64,000 bases of DNA from Aralia elata (lineage: Eukaryota > Streptophyta > Magnoliopsida > Apiales > Araliaceae): NCBI GenBank assembly GCA_034770075.1, contig CM068382.1, positions 9,070,685 through 9,134,684 on the forward strand, given 5' to 3'. This document shows positions 42,822-52,878 of this stretch, piece after piece; position 1 is the stretch's first letter, and each line of letters opens with the position of its first letter. The translations under genes and the position numbers were made by a program. Below the pieces are notes generated by a model. The model was not told where the DNA came from, searched no databases, and saw only the letters and a list, made by a program, of their open reading frames with translations.

Positions 42822-45677
42822 CTAAAGCCAATCACCTTGGTATCTAATACCCATTTTATCGAAATGGCGATTGAATTGATCTTGCGATAATGCTTTAGTA
42901 AATGGATCTGCAATGTTGTTCTGGGAGTCCACTCTTTCTAAGGTGACATCTCCTCTTTCAATTATTTCTCTAATTAAATGAAATCGCCGCAACACGTGTT
43001 TGGATCTCTGATGAGACCTGGGTTCCTTAGCCTGTGCAACAGCTCCAGTGTTGTCACAATGAACCGGAACGGGTCCAGTAATGCTAGGAACTACCCCGAG
43101 TTCAGAAATGAACTTCTTCATCCAAACAGCTTCCTTTGCAGCTTCACTTGCAGCTATATACTCTGCCTCTGTCACTGAGTCAGCAACTGTTTGCTGTTTG
43201 GAACTCTTCCAACTCACTGCTCCACCGTTCAAGGTAAATACATACCCTGACATGGATTTACTGTCATCTTGGTCAGTTTGAAAACTTGAGTCTGTAAAGC
43301 CCTCTAGTTTCAAATCAGACCCACCATATACTAGAAACACATCTTTAGTTCTTCTCAAGTACTTCAAGATGTTTTTCACAGCCTTCCAGTGTTCTTCTCC
43401 AGGATTAGACTGATATCTACTTGTTACACTAAGTGCATAAGCAACATCTGGTCTGGTACATATCATTCCATACATTATGGATCCTATTGCCGAAGCATAA
43501 GGTATTTGATTCATGCGTTCTCTCTCTTCAGGTGTCTTTGGGGACAATTTCTTAGAGAGATTTACTCCATGACTCATCGGTATGAGTCCTCTCTTGGAGT
43601 CTTGCATGCTAAACCTCTTTAGCATCGAATCAATGTATGCACCTTGGGTCAAGCCGAGCATCCTCTTTGATCTATCTCTATAGATCTTTATCCCCAATAT
43701 GTAGGATGCTTCTCCCAAGTCCTTCATGGAGAAGTGTTTAGATAACCAAATTTTAACTGATTGTAGCATCGGTATGTCATTCCCTATAAGTAATATATCA
43801 TCAACATATAACACCAGGAATGTCACAGCACTCCCACTAACTTTCTTGTACACACATGGTTCATCCTCATTTTTGATAAAATCAAACTCTTTGATTGTCT
43901 CATCAAAACGGATGTTCCAACTTCGAGAAGCTTGCTTCAATCCATAAATGGATCTTTGTAACTTACACACTTGATTTGTTCCAACCTTTGAAACAAAACC
44001 CTCTGGCTGTATCATATATACATCCTCATCTAGTTTCCCATTGAGGAAGGCTGTTTTCACGTCCATTTGCCAGATTTCGTAGTCATAGTAAGCTGCAATC
44101 GCAAGTAAAATCCGGATGGACTTGAGCATGGCTACTGGTGAGAAGGTTTCATCATAGTCAACTCCTTGTCTTTGTTTGAAACCTTTTGCAACCAGTCTGG
44201 CCTTATAGGTCTCCACCTTGCCATCTGCTCCAGTCTTTTTCTTAAAGACCCATTTACACCCTATAGGCACAATGCCTTCAGGTGGAGTAACCAAAGTCCA
44301 TACTTGGTTTTCATACATGGAGTCCATTTCGGATTTCATGGCTATTTGCCATTTCTCAGAGTGTTTACTACTCATAGCCTCATCGTATGTTACTGGATCA
44401 TCATCAGTTATGATGCGTACCTCATCATCATCTTCTATGATAAGTGTATACCTTTTAGGTATTTTCGGCACTCTTCCAGATTTACGACTCGGTTGTGGTA
44501 CAGAAGTTATATCTACTTGAACATGTTCATCCACTTGATCTATAGTAATTTGTGGTTCTTGAATTTCTTCAAGATCTATTTTCCTCCCACTAGCCCCTTC
44601 AAGGATAAACTCTTTTTCCAAGAAGGTAGCGTGTTTGGCAACAAACACCTTTTGCTCGGTAGGATTATAGAAATAATATCCTAAACTTTCTTTAGGATAC
44701 CCCACAAATTTGCACTTGTCAGATCTAGCCTCAAGTTTGTCACTTTGTAACTTCTTTACATAAGCGTTACAACCCCAAATCTTAACATGCTTAAGACTGG
44801 GTTTCCTCCCTGTCCACATCTCATATGGAGTCTTAGGGACGGATTTTGAGGGAATCTTGTTAAGTAGATATGCAGCCGTTTCTAGGGCATGACCCCAGAA
44901 TGATATTGGAAGGTCGGTGAAACTCATCATGGACCGCACCATGTCTAACAAGGTACGATTCCTTCTTTCAGATACACCATTTAATTGTGGCGTACCAGGA
45001 GGCGTCCATTGAGAGAGAATACCATTTTCTTTGAGATGATTAAGAAACTCATTGCTCAAGTATTCTCCCCCTCGATCTGATCGAAGAATCTTAACACTTT
45101 TGCCAGTTTGTTTCTCTACTTCACTTCTGAATTCTTTGAACTTTTCAAATGATTCGGATTTATATTTCATTAAATACACATATCCAAATCTTGAATGATC
45201 ATCAGTGAATGTAATGAAATACGAATACCCTCCTCTAGCATCTGTTGTCATAGGTCCACATACATCTGTGTGTACCAACTCTAACAATCCTGTAACCCTC
45301 TCTCCATGTCCACTAAATGGAGATTTAGTCATTTTACCCATGAGACATGATTCACAAGTTGGATATGATTCAAAATCGAATGGTTCTAAAAGACCATCAA
45401 TATGCAACTTGTTTAATCTTGTTTCATTGATGTGACCGAGTCTACAGTGCCAAATGAAAGTATGATTTACTTCATCTCTTTTTCTTTTACAAGTTTGTTC
45501 AATTTGAAAAATATTTTCATGTAAGTCAAGTAAGTAAAGTCCATCAATTAAGCTACCAGTTCCAAACAAAACATTATTATTATAAATAGAAACAACCATT
45601 GTTCTTAAATATAACAGCGAATCCTTCTTTGTCCAACATAGAAATAGATATAATGTTTCTGATGAGAACAGGTACAT
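42822..45677 (-). CDS. pol: Element C pol: integrase, reverse transcriptase, RNase H
   Basis: An open frame of 951 residues; the first 30 or so lie out of the true frame, which joins the upstream protease frame near 45590. Integrase: HCRLGHINETRL and CESCLMGK (HHCC finger, about 75-115), then LVHTDVCGPM, LRSDRGGEYLS and NGVSERRNRTL (DD35E). RT: VYKARLVAKGFKQRQGVDYD-like block at about 500, FLNGKLDEDVYM, GLKQASRSWN and VLYVDDILLIGND (YVDD). RNase H: GFTDSSFQTD, VTEAEYIAASEAAKEAVW and VHCDN. This is the full Ty1/copia set. The stop lies 14 bases from the 3' LTR, only the polypurine tract between. Confidence 0.95.
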   Translation of the reverse strand: MYLFSSETLYLFLCWTKKDSLLYLRTMVVSIYNNNVLFGTGSLIDGLYLLDLHENIFQIEQTCKRKRDEVNHTFIWHCRLGHINETRLNKLHIDGLLEPFDFESYPTCESCLMGKMTKSPFSGHGERVTGLLELVHTDVCGPMTTDARGGYSYFITFTDDHSRFGYVYLMKYKSESFEKFKEFRSEVEKQTGKSVKILRSDRGGEYLSNEFLNHLKENGILSQWTPPGTPQLNGVSERRNRTLLDMVRSMMSFTDLPISFWGHALETAAYLLNKIPSKSVPKTPYEMWTGRKPSLKHVKIWGCNAYVKKLQSDKLEARSDKCKFVGYPKESLGYYFYNPTEQKVFVAKHATFLEKEFILEGASGRKIDLEEIQEPQITIDQVDEHVQVDITSVPQPSRKSGRVPKIPKRYTLIIEDDDEVRIITDDDPVTYDEAMSSKHSEKWQIAMKSEMDSMYENQVWTLVTPPEGIVPIGCKWVFKKKTGADGKVETYKARLVAKGFKQRQGVDYDETFSPVAMLKSIRILLAIAAYYDYEIWQMDVKTAFLNGKLDEDVYMIQPEGFVSKVGTNQVCKLQRSIYGLKQASRSWNIRFDETIKEFDFIKNEDEPCVYKKVSGSAVTFLVLYVDDILLIGNDIPMLQSVKIWLSKHFSMKDLGEASYILGIKIYRDRSKRMLGLTQGAYIDSMLKRFSMQDSKRGLIPMSHGVNLSKKLSPKTPEERERMNQIPYASAIGSIMYGMICTRPDVAYALSVTSRYQSNPGEEHWKAVKNILKYLRRTKDVFLVYGGSDLKLEGFTDSSFQTDQDDSKSMSGYVFTLNGGAVSWKSSKQQTVADSVTEAEYIAASEAAKEAVWMKKFISELGVVPSITGPVPVHCDNTGAVAQAKEPRSHQRSKHVLRRFHLIREIIERGDVTLERVDSQNNIADPFTKALSQDQFNRHFDKMGIRYQGDWL

Positions 45678-46146
45678 AATAACAATTTATTAAATTGATA
45701 GATTTTCCCGTAGGCAGTGCTAAACAATAAGTCCCCACAGCTAATGCAGCAACTTTTGCTCCATTTCCCACTCGTAGAGTTACTTCTCCTTTGTTTAGCC
45801 TTCTACTTCTGCTTATTCCCTGCAATGAATTGCATATGTGAGAACCACAACCGGTATCTAATACCCAAGTAGAATTTTGACTTACAGAAAGATTTATTTC
45901 AATCATGAATAAACCTGTATCCGTAGCTGAAGCTTCAACAAGCTTTTTCTGCTTTGCCTCTGCAAGGTAATCCTTGCAGTTTCTCTTCCAATGTCCAGGC
46001 TTATTGCAGTGGAAGCAAACTCCTTTGCTATCCGCATTAGTTTTATTCTTATTACCTTTATCAGTTACCTTTCCTTTTGCCTTCTTAGAATTTTTCTTCT
46101 TAAGCAGAAGATCCTTTGGGCCACTTCCTTTTCTTGGAAGCGTCAC
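45580..46146 (-). CDS. Element C gag C terminus and protease
   Basis: Lysine-rich linker, then the zinc knuckle CFHCNKPGHWKRNC (CX2CX4HX4C) at about residues 44-57. The protease active site is VLDTGCGSHICNSLQG near residue 95, with the DTG triad intact, followed by LRVGNGAKVAALAVGTY and CYYVPVLIRNIISISML, the usual Ty1/copia protease sequence. Frames shift both into this segment (near 46140) and out of it (near 45590). Confidence 0.9.
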   Translation of the reverse strand: MTLPRKGSGPKDLLLKKKNSKKAKGKVTDKGNKNKTNADSKGVCFHCNKPGHWKRNCKDYLAEAKQKKLVEASATDTGLFMIEINLSVSQNSTWVLDTGCGSHICNSLQGISRSRRLNKGEVTLRVGNGAKVAALAVGTYCLALPTGKSINLINCYYVPVLIRNIISISMLDKEGFAVIFKNNGCFYL

Positions 46147-46214
46147 CTATCAGTAAGACTTGGTCTTTCTTGGATGGAAAGTGACTCTCTGCAGTTTTCA
46201 ACATGTTAAGCAAT

Positions 46215-46776
46215 TCAGGCAAGCTGACATCCAAGCTTGTTCATGTGAAAATTCACAACAAATTGTGAGTAGGAGTCCGGGAGTGACTGCAAGATCAAAT
46301 CTTGGCTCAACTCTCCATCCATTACAAAACCCAGTTGTCCCAATTGTTCAATCAAATTGATCATTTTGAGGACATGTGCCTGTACTGTAGGGTCATCGGT
46401 CATTCTAGATCGGAAGAAGAGCTCCTTAGATATCTCATATCTTGCAGACCTACTTTGTTCACCATACAACTCTTGCAGGTGAAGCAATTATAGCAGGTGC
46501 ATCCATTTTCTCATGTTGACGTTGTAACTCGTTACTCATGGATGCGAGCATGATGCATTGAGCTACCATAGCATCATCTTGCCACTTTTTAAAAGTAGCA
46601 ATCTCTTCCTCAGAGGCAGTTTCTGCAACAGTTGCAGGAACAGGCGAATTAAGGACATAAGATAATTTTTCAGCGGTGAGAACAATTCTCAAATTCCTTA
46701 ACCAATCAGTGTAGTTCGGTGCTCCGGTTAGTTTATTAGCATCCAATATGCTCCGCAGTGATAGTGAATGGGCCAT
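46215..46776 (-). pseudogene. gag: Element C gag (frameshifted)
   Basis: Starts at ATG 46776 with SLRSILDANKLTGAPNYTDW and RNLRIVLTAEKLSYVL, the Ty1/copia gag start. A shift near 46475 moves to a frame with LQELYGEQSRSARYEISKEL, MTDDPTVQAHVLKMINLIEQ and SLPDSYSQFVVNFHMNKL. A single extra G near 46231 then truncates that frame after MNKLG; in the other frame SLPELLNMLKTAESHFP continues. So gag is broken at two or three places. Confidence 0.88.
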
Positions 46777-48217
46777 TTGTAAAAATCTGTAAATGAATTT
46801 TTATTTAAACAAACATTAGCATATATTCATTTTATTAATCACCAATTTAATATAGGACTTTATTAAAAGGGTGTCTCCCACTATTTTATACAAACTATAT
46901 GACCCTCCATATATAGTTCGACAAATTTTCAAAAATCTGTTTAGTGAGTAAGGATCCTATTGACATAAATATGCAGCCTTGTGTGTGCACAACAAACCAT
47001 ATATTTATTCAAAGGGTAGACAACTCTTGTCAATTTACATCAAACTATGTAACTCCTTGTATTTTGCCTCTTAGATTATAATAGTCAAGTGGTGTGCACA
47101 TCCGAACTAAAATAATCCAAGTTAAGTTTCACCTAGCATTTCCATATAAGCGAATAGAAAAATATAGTCCTTGTGTGTGCACAACAAAACTAGTATTGTT
47201 CAATTCCTTATAAAACATTTTTAATGTAATAAAGCCAACATCTTAAAAATTTAATATGAGTCTTGTGTGTGCACAACAAACTAATATTAAATAATTAATA
47301 CTCTATTGCTTTATCATGCTAGAAGGCTACGTTTGATATTTTTGAAATACCTTTAAACGTATTCAACTTAATATTTTGTAATGAGGGTTTTGTTATTAAT
47401 GGTCTCATCTTGTTTAGCGCGCATGCAAGTATATATATATAAATACGCGTCATATTAAACATTCATCAACATGAATAATAATATATTTAATATATATATT
47501 ATAAGCATGCATTCATAGAATACTATATTCTATATGGGATGATTATGGACTTAATCTAATTTGATTCACTCGAGCCACCGAGTAAATCAATAGGTCAAAC
47601 CTAGGGTGCAAGAATAAATTTGAATATAACTATTACATTCAACCCAGGCTTCATTACAAATGGGTCTTCAATGCTCTTGCTCTTCGGTTCCAATTTCTCT
47701 AGTAACTCTATTAAATCCTATTACATTCATTTTAACAAAATAGAACCCTTGATCAACAGTCAAGGGGAAGTACATAGGAGAGAGATAGAAATTACATTTA
47801 GAAATTTAGATAGGCGAGGTACGCAGACCCCATTATGAATAAAACCATTCATTCAAGCATCCATTCAAATTAAATCCAATCACATTGGTCAATAGTCCTT
47901 AATCATCCCCTATATATATATATATATATATCAACATATATAAATACCATTCATCTCATGAATAATAAACCATTCAATATATATTGATATCATTTAATGG
48001 GCAATTGACTAGTAGAAATCCAAAATCCAATTAAAATAAACTCCTTTATTTTAATCCATTCCAAATTAATATAAACTCCTTTATAAAATTTAGAATCTTT
48101 GTTCAAAATTGAAATCCAATATTAATTAAAATAAACTCCTTTATTTTAAACCAATTTCAAGTCTAAAATAAACATCTTTATTTTTCAACATTGAAATTTT
48201 AAAATTGGAAAATCATT
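46777..48217 (-). other. Untranslated leader of element C
   Basis: About 1.7 kb of AT-rich leader lies between primer site and gag, long for Ty1/copia. It repeats the phrase CTTGTGTGTGCACAACAAA with variations at about 46978, 47171 and 47262, and holds a TA microsatellite at about 47910-47930. No ORF with family motifs. Confidence 0.6.
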
Positions 48218-48415
48218 TTTTTTTTTTGTGAACAGTGCCCGGGCTGCCCGGTGAACAGTTCCGATGCCCGCTGCCCGGTGAACAGTGCCTGTGAACAGTG
48301 CCGGTAAACAGTTCCGGCATGAACAGTGCCGGTGAACAGTTTCCGGCGTGAACAGTTTCCGGCGGTGAACAGTTCCCGGCGATGAACAGTGTCTTTTTTT
48401 TTTTTTTTTGCTTTT
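48218..48415 (-). repeat. GC-rich GTGAACAGT repeat cluster in the element C leader
   Basis: GTGAACAGT or a close variant (ATGAACAGT, TAAACAGT) occurs about ten times in 170 bases, alternating with CCGG(C)-type words. A T run of 13 bases bounds it on the left (about 48218) and another of about 17 on the right (48395-48411). Strong contrast to the AT-rich surroundings. Confidence 0.85.
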
Positions 48416-48526
48416 GATGTTTTTCCAAAAAACATAATTTCATACTAACAATTATACCCAAAAAATTGTTCTAAACACATATCAACATATATATGATTGA
48501 TACAATTAATAGTACGCATAAGGATG

Positions 48527-48540
48527 GCTCTTGATACCAC
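48527..48540 (-). promoter_or_regulatory. Primer binding site of element C (initiator tRNA-Met type)
   Basis: On the minus strand GTGGTATCAAGAGCC follows the 5' LTR; TGGTATCA(A)GAGC is the initiator tRNA-Met match usual in Ty1/copia. Confidence 0.85.
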
Positions 48541-50417
48541 TGTAAGTATGCAAAATCACAATCTAATTGAGATGCGCAACGGAAAATGGAAATTAAAATT
48601 TTTGCAACTTAACCATGAATCACCTTATGCATAGCTATTAATTGAAGAAGAATAACAAGAGAAAATACCTTTGATGACTCAACTCTTGAACCGCTACAAG
48701 ATCTACTCCTCTCTTGATTTCTTCAAGCTTCTCCAATCTACAATTGTTTGTTGATTTCTTCAAGCTCCTCCAATCTTTGTTTCTTGAATTAAACACTAGC
48801 TACAAAGTGTATGTAGCACTCTAGAGGTAATCCACCAAGAATGATTATACAAGAAACAATATTTGATTTCCTAGAAATCTTGGATGGCTAATCCAATTAA
48901 ATCTTTTATTCCTAACTCTTAAGAATAATAAGAACCCTTCATCAAGAACTCTTTCATTAGATGGAGGCTAGCACTTCTCTAAGTGCAATAAATGCTAGGT
49001 TGAATGAATTAGGAAAACCCTAATTCAATTAGTATACTACCAAGAATAATACTTACACAATATGTAAGTAACATTATTCTCCTAACCCACATGTTTTGCA
49101 TTCAAGCAACTAACACATGTTATTAGCTTAGCCCACCTTTTGCATTTAATTTAAATGATATTTACATTTCATTTAAATTAATTCTTAATCTAATTAAGAA
49201 TTAAATGATAATAATAATAAGATTTATCTTATTAATTTATAATTCAATATTTCTCCAAATATATCATTATAAATATTAAGCATTTCAATTTATTCAACTA
49301 ATAAATTAAATACTTAATTTATTATCATTAAGCCAATTTCTTCTAATATAATATTATTCCTTTTGCGGTGTGACCCTTTAGGTTCAATATTATGCCGGTA
49401 GTAGAATAAATAAATTAGAACAATTCTAATATTATTTATAATGAATTAAACTCCTTTAATTCAAACATAAATAAATAATATTTATTCTACATCATGAGGG
49501 ACACCTTACGATAATGTATCATGACTATCCGAATAATATGAAATCAATGTTTAATCACATAGAACCTATTCAGTAGTAGTTACCGTACAATTCAATCCTT
49601 CTTACCATACAATGTCCCGATTAAATATAAGACATGGATTTACTGACAAGTCTTATTTTATTTAAATCATATGCATTTCGATTTAAGAATGCACAACTCC
49701 GATTAATGTAAATTAGAAACTCCTTTCTAATTTTCATTCAACCCTGGCCAGGGATTTTTGAGCTGTCATTTATCAAATCGCATAGGACATTCTCTCCCTT
49801 TATCAGAAGTGGTAGATCCTTTGTCGATCATTCACCTACCTCCGTGTATACTTTATTATACTCGTACATACCCTATGACATACCCTAAGGTATTAAGGAA
49901 TATGACAAAGTATAAACTTAACATACACAAGGTACTATGATGATCTCAAGTCCAAGGATCACTTGTACAACTATCACTTAAGAAACTTCCCTATTGACAG
50001 GTGAATAAAACTCCATTAGGGTTCTTTAAGCGAGTCACGTTCAGTGAACTTATTCTCTAATAAGCACCTACATACTTGCTTTAGTGTCTTCACACAAATG
50101 ATTATGAGATCAATCATTATCTTCTAAAGATCAAGCATAGTATGTACTAATCTATCCGGATCAGTAATCCCAATATTAGTGATCCAACGATTAGGAACAT
50201 TTTAGTTTTGAGCTTTCTTGAATTTAGATCTCACTAGCATGATCTCATCATGATTCTAAAAGCATTGCTCGAAAACTATGGGTTCATCACATTTATTAAT
50301 TCAACCAATTAACATGGATAAAATATGTCTTTTATTCTATTATTAATATTTGAATAAGATTACAAAGTAAATGCTTATTACATCAAATATAATTGGCTTG
50401 AGGGCATATTACTTTCA
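48541..50417 (-). repeat. 5' LTR of element C (1877 bp)
   Basis: Partner of 40930-42807; followed by the duplication TGACC. Confidence 0.93.
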
Positions 50418-50422
50418 TGACC

Positions 50423-50819
50423 TACCCTAGGGTTACTCTCGCGGGCTTTTCGGCATGAAGGTCCCCAAATCTTCGCAATCTACTCGTCTGAATCCTTTCG
50501 ATTGGAGCGGATTTGGGTGGTGCGTTTCCTGAGCCATCTCCGGGGAGCAGCCCCTTCGAGTCCAGTAATAAGCAACCGACATGTTCGCCTCAGGAGGAGG
50601 TATTCTCTCAACATACATTCACATTCATCGTCCTCACCGCATGCAAATGATTTCTTTAAAGTAAAGCCATTCCATTCAATCAATCATTCATTGGCAAAAA
50701 GCACACATTCACACAACAATAAGTAAAACAAGTCAAAATATCGCACATACATATACATTTATGAATTTTTAAAGGGTAGGATAACATCAAGATTTGAACG
50801 CGGCTTAAGCCCTCTAATT
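50423..50819 (-). other. Element A leader next to its primer site
   Basis: The 5' untranslated region of A on the minus strand. The gag, protease and RT that should follow are absent, since element A resumes beyond C with RNase H remnants only. No ORF recognised. Confidence 0.5.
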
Positions 50820-50837
50820 TCCCCAGCGGAGTCGCCA
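50820..50837 (-). promoter_or_regulatory. Primer binding site of element A (tRNA-Arg type)
   Basis: On the minus strand TGGCGACTCCGCTGGGGA lies two bases after the LTR end. It is the complement of a plant tRNA-Arg 3' end and is the primer site described for Ogre elements. Confidence 0.85.
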
Positions 50838-50839
50838 GC

Positions 50840-52873
50840 TGTCGACGCCGGGTTTTTGTCTTTTCCAATTTTAGCCTTTTGATTGAATGATTTTTTGGGA
50901 AAAGGTCGGCATTAATGTCGACGGGGTTTTGAAAAGATCGTTTTTTATGATGAGCCAATTAACCAGAGTCGCCAGTTGGTATATTTGAAATGGATGTACC
51001 AACTCATCCGAGTTTTTGTTTTTTATAAATCGATGGCTCATATGTGACTCCGAATTAATTGGTCTACAAACCGAGATTCGTAGAGTTCGGGGGCTTGCTT
51101 AAGCGAGGGGAAGGTGTTAGGCACCCCCCGACTTCCGTGAAACACGGTTACCGCAATCTTGATGCTTTCCTATCCTTTAATTCATGAAATGTGTGTGTGC
51201 CTATGTGAATGCTGTGGTGAGTTTGTATGAAAGAGTCATTTGGATTTTTTTAGGGAAAATCGTGTTTTGGGAGTGCTTTAGAATGTCCTTCGGCTTATAC
51301 GAGAAAGCTTATGAGAAATGTTTGATTTTATTTGTCAAAAGCTATGAGATTTTTCATTAAGAGTTGTTTTGGCAAAACAAGATTTTTTGAAACCTTCGTC
51401 AAAATAGGAATCGAGATCTATACGTTGCTTTCATAACTCAATGATGGGCAACCTCTAGGATCTCTTTAACCCTATGCACAAGGATTTAATAAAACATTAT
51501 TTATTTTTATAAGACCATTTTTTGTGATGTTTGAAAACGATTTCTTTCTTTTGCTTTCTCGTTAAATAGAAATCAACATTCATTTGCACTTTCAATTTTT
51601 ACGCCTCGTGGTGCTAATAACCTACTTTGATTGATTTTATAGAAATCTTCATCATTTAACTTGAAATCGATTTTTGTGTCACAAATCAACCAAACATTAA
51701 AATGCGTGGGGGCTATTCATGGGCATGTAAGCCATCCGAATAACCCCAGCGCCCACAATCACATATTTCACTATTACGGGGCCTTAAACCCGATTTTCGA
51801 CTTGACATCGTTTTAAGGCCTGACAATTACATATTTACAATAAAGGGTACATCGGTCCTATTACATACATCCAAAAATGTCCATCATCGGATTTGGACCA
51901 CGGGGTCGCGTTCCTAGGCTCACATCCAAAATTTATACACACCCACGCAATGGATACTACAAAAATTAAACAAACTAAAATCGCCAAATGGATATCATCG
52001 GGCCATTAGGAAGAATTTCGTTCCGTTTGGAACCCTAACTAATAGTCCTCAATCCATGGATCCACAACAATATACAAGAAAAACTACATTTCACATAACC
52101 CAATTGACAAGAAGATTAATAAAATGATATACAAAAATTGCTATGAAAATAATCTTTTCACCTTGCAAATAATCCTCACAATAGGTATGAATTTATGTAT
52201 TGAGTAGAATAGAAGATATATGATATATAATCTTACACAAAAGATATAATTCCTCACTTCTTTTCTCTCTATTTTCCTTGCAAATTCTAGCTATTTCTTC
52301 CCCTTTTTCCGAGCTGCTGCTGTGCTGTTTTTTTTCTTCTCTTCTCCGCCTGCCCAACCTTCTTGCCTCTGCTGGAACAAATGAAGAACTGCACTGATAT
52401 GGGGCTGCCAAGGGCAGCCGCAGATTGATCTGCGGCTGGCCGCAGATTGATCTGCGGCTGGCCGCAGATTGATCTGCGGCTGGCTGCGGCTGGCTGGCCG
52501 CCCACCAGCCACTCAGCCCGGTTTCAATTACCGTGTTTTCAAAAGGCGCACTATTGGCCGCAGATCAATCCGCGGCTGGCTGGCTTGACTTTCTCGATTT
52601 CCATGCTACGCCTCGGTTCTCGTGTCGTGACGTCGGTTCTCGCCGACAGGCTCGTATTTTGCAGTCCGGAAATTACTGGGAGACGTGCCACATCATTCGG
52701 GAATGCTCATTTCGGACAGCCTTGTTGTCATGTTGATTTTGATTTGCAAATCGTCGCGGTGGCGTCGAGTGTTCGTACCTGCGCCCATCCTTCGCTCTCG
52801 TAGGCCGGCTCAATGGACGAATTTGCCCTCCTGTCAGGGTTAGTATACGAAGTGCAAAATTTGAGTGTCTACA
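50840..52873 (-). repeat. 5' LTR of element A, complete (2034 bp)
   Basis: On the minus strand it starts TGTAGACACTC and ends CGTCGACA. Near 52420-52490 there are three tandem copies of CCGCAGATTGATCTGCGG, a perfect inverted repeat around a TG centre, followed by GGCTGCGGCTGGCTGG. The flanking 3' duplication ATATT lies at 52874-52878. Confidence 0.9.
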
Positions 52874-52878
52874 ATATT

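Larger units (their letters stand above)
40930..50417 (-). mobile_element. Element C: Ty1/copia retrotransposon, 9.49 kb
   Basis: LTRs at 40930-42807 (1878 bp) and 48541-50417 (1877 bp) start TGTAAGTATGC and end TTACTTTCA, with the exact duplication TGACC at 40925-40929 and 50418-50422. Minus-strand order is gag, protease, integrase, RT, RNase H, the Ty1/copia order. Primer site and polypurine tract are in place. The pol frame is intact over 900 codons, but gag has frameshifts. The LTRs differ by about nine single-base indels and three substitutions. The lineage within Ty1/copia is not resolved; LTRs near 1.9 kb suggest an Angela-like group. Confidence 0.95.
27522..52873 (-). mobile_element. 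Element A: decayed Ogre-like (Tat-lineage) Ty3/gypsy, hosting elements B and C
   Basis: Its LTRs are at 27522-29195 (truncated) and 50840-52873, and the exact duplication ATATT lies at 27517-27521 and 52874-52878. The primer site matches tRNA-Arg, and a remnant of the archaeal-type RNase H and integrase finger lies at 39.9-40.5 kb; together these indicate the Ogre/Tat group. Gag, protease and reverse transcriptase are missing, so it is a deletion derivative. Its own sequence is 27522-29804, 36667-40929 and 50423-52873. Long tandem repeats occupy the part between pol and the 3' LTR. The aligned LTR parts differ at about 25 positions by eye over 1.67 kb, more than those of B or C. Confidence 0.85.

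Noticed and set aside
42978..45435. Several plus-strand ORFs of 60-170 codons opposite pol of element C
   Set aside because: Shadows of the intact minus-strand pol; no domain motifs and no splice pattern, unlike the antisense gene of element D.
48199..48461. Minus-strand frames with repeated Asn-Cys-Ser or Leu-Phe-Thr patterns
   Set aside because: Translations of the GTGAACAGT repeat cluster in an untranslated leader; no start context or homology.
50820..50837. Sequence matching the 3' end of a tRNA
   Set aside because: Only the last 18 bases match and they abut an LTR, so it is a primer site and not a tRNA gene. No complete tRNA cloverleaf was recognised anywhere.
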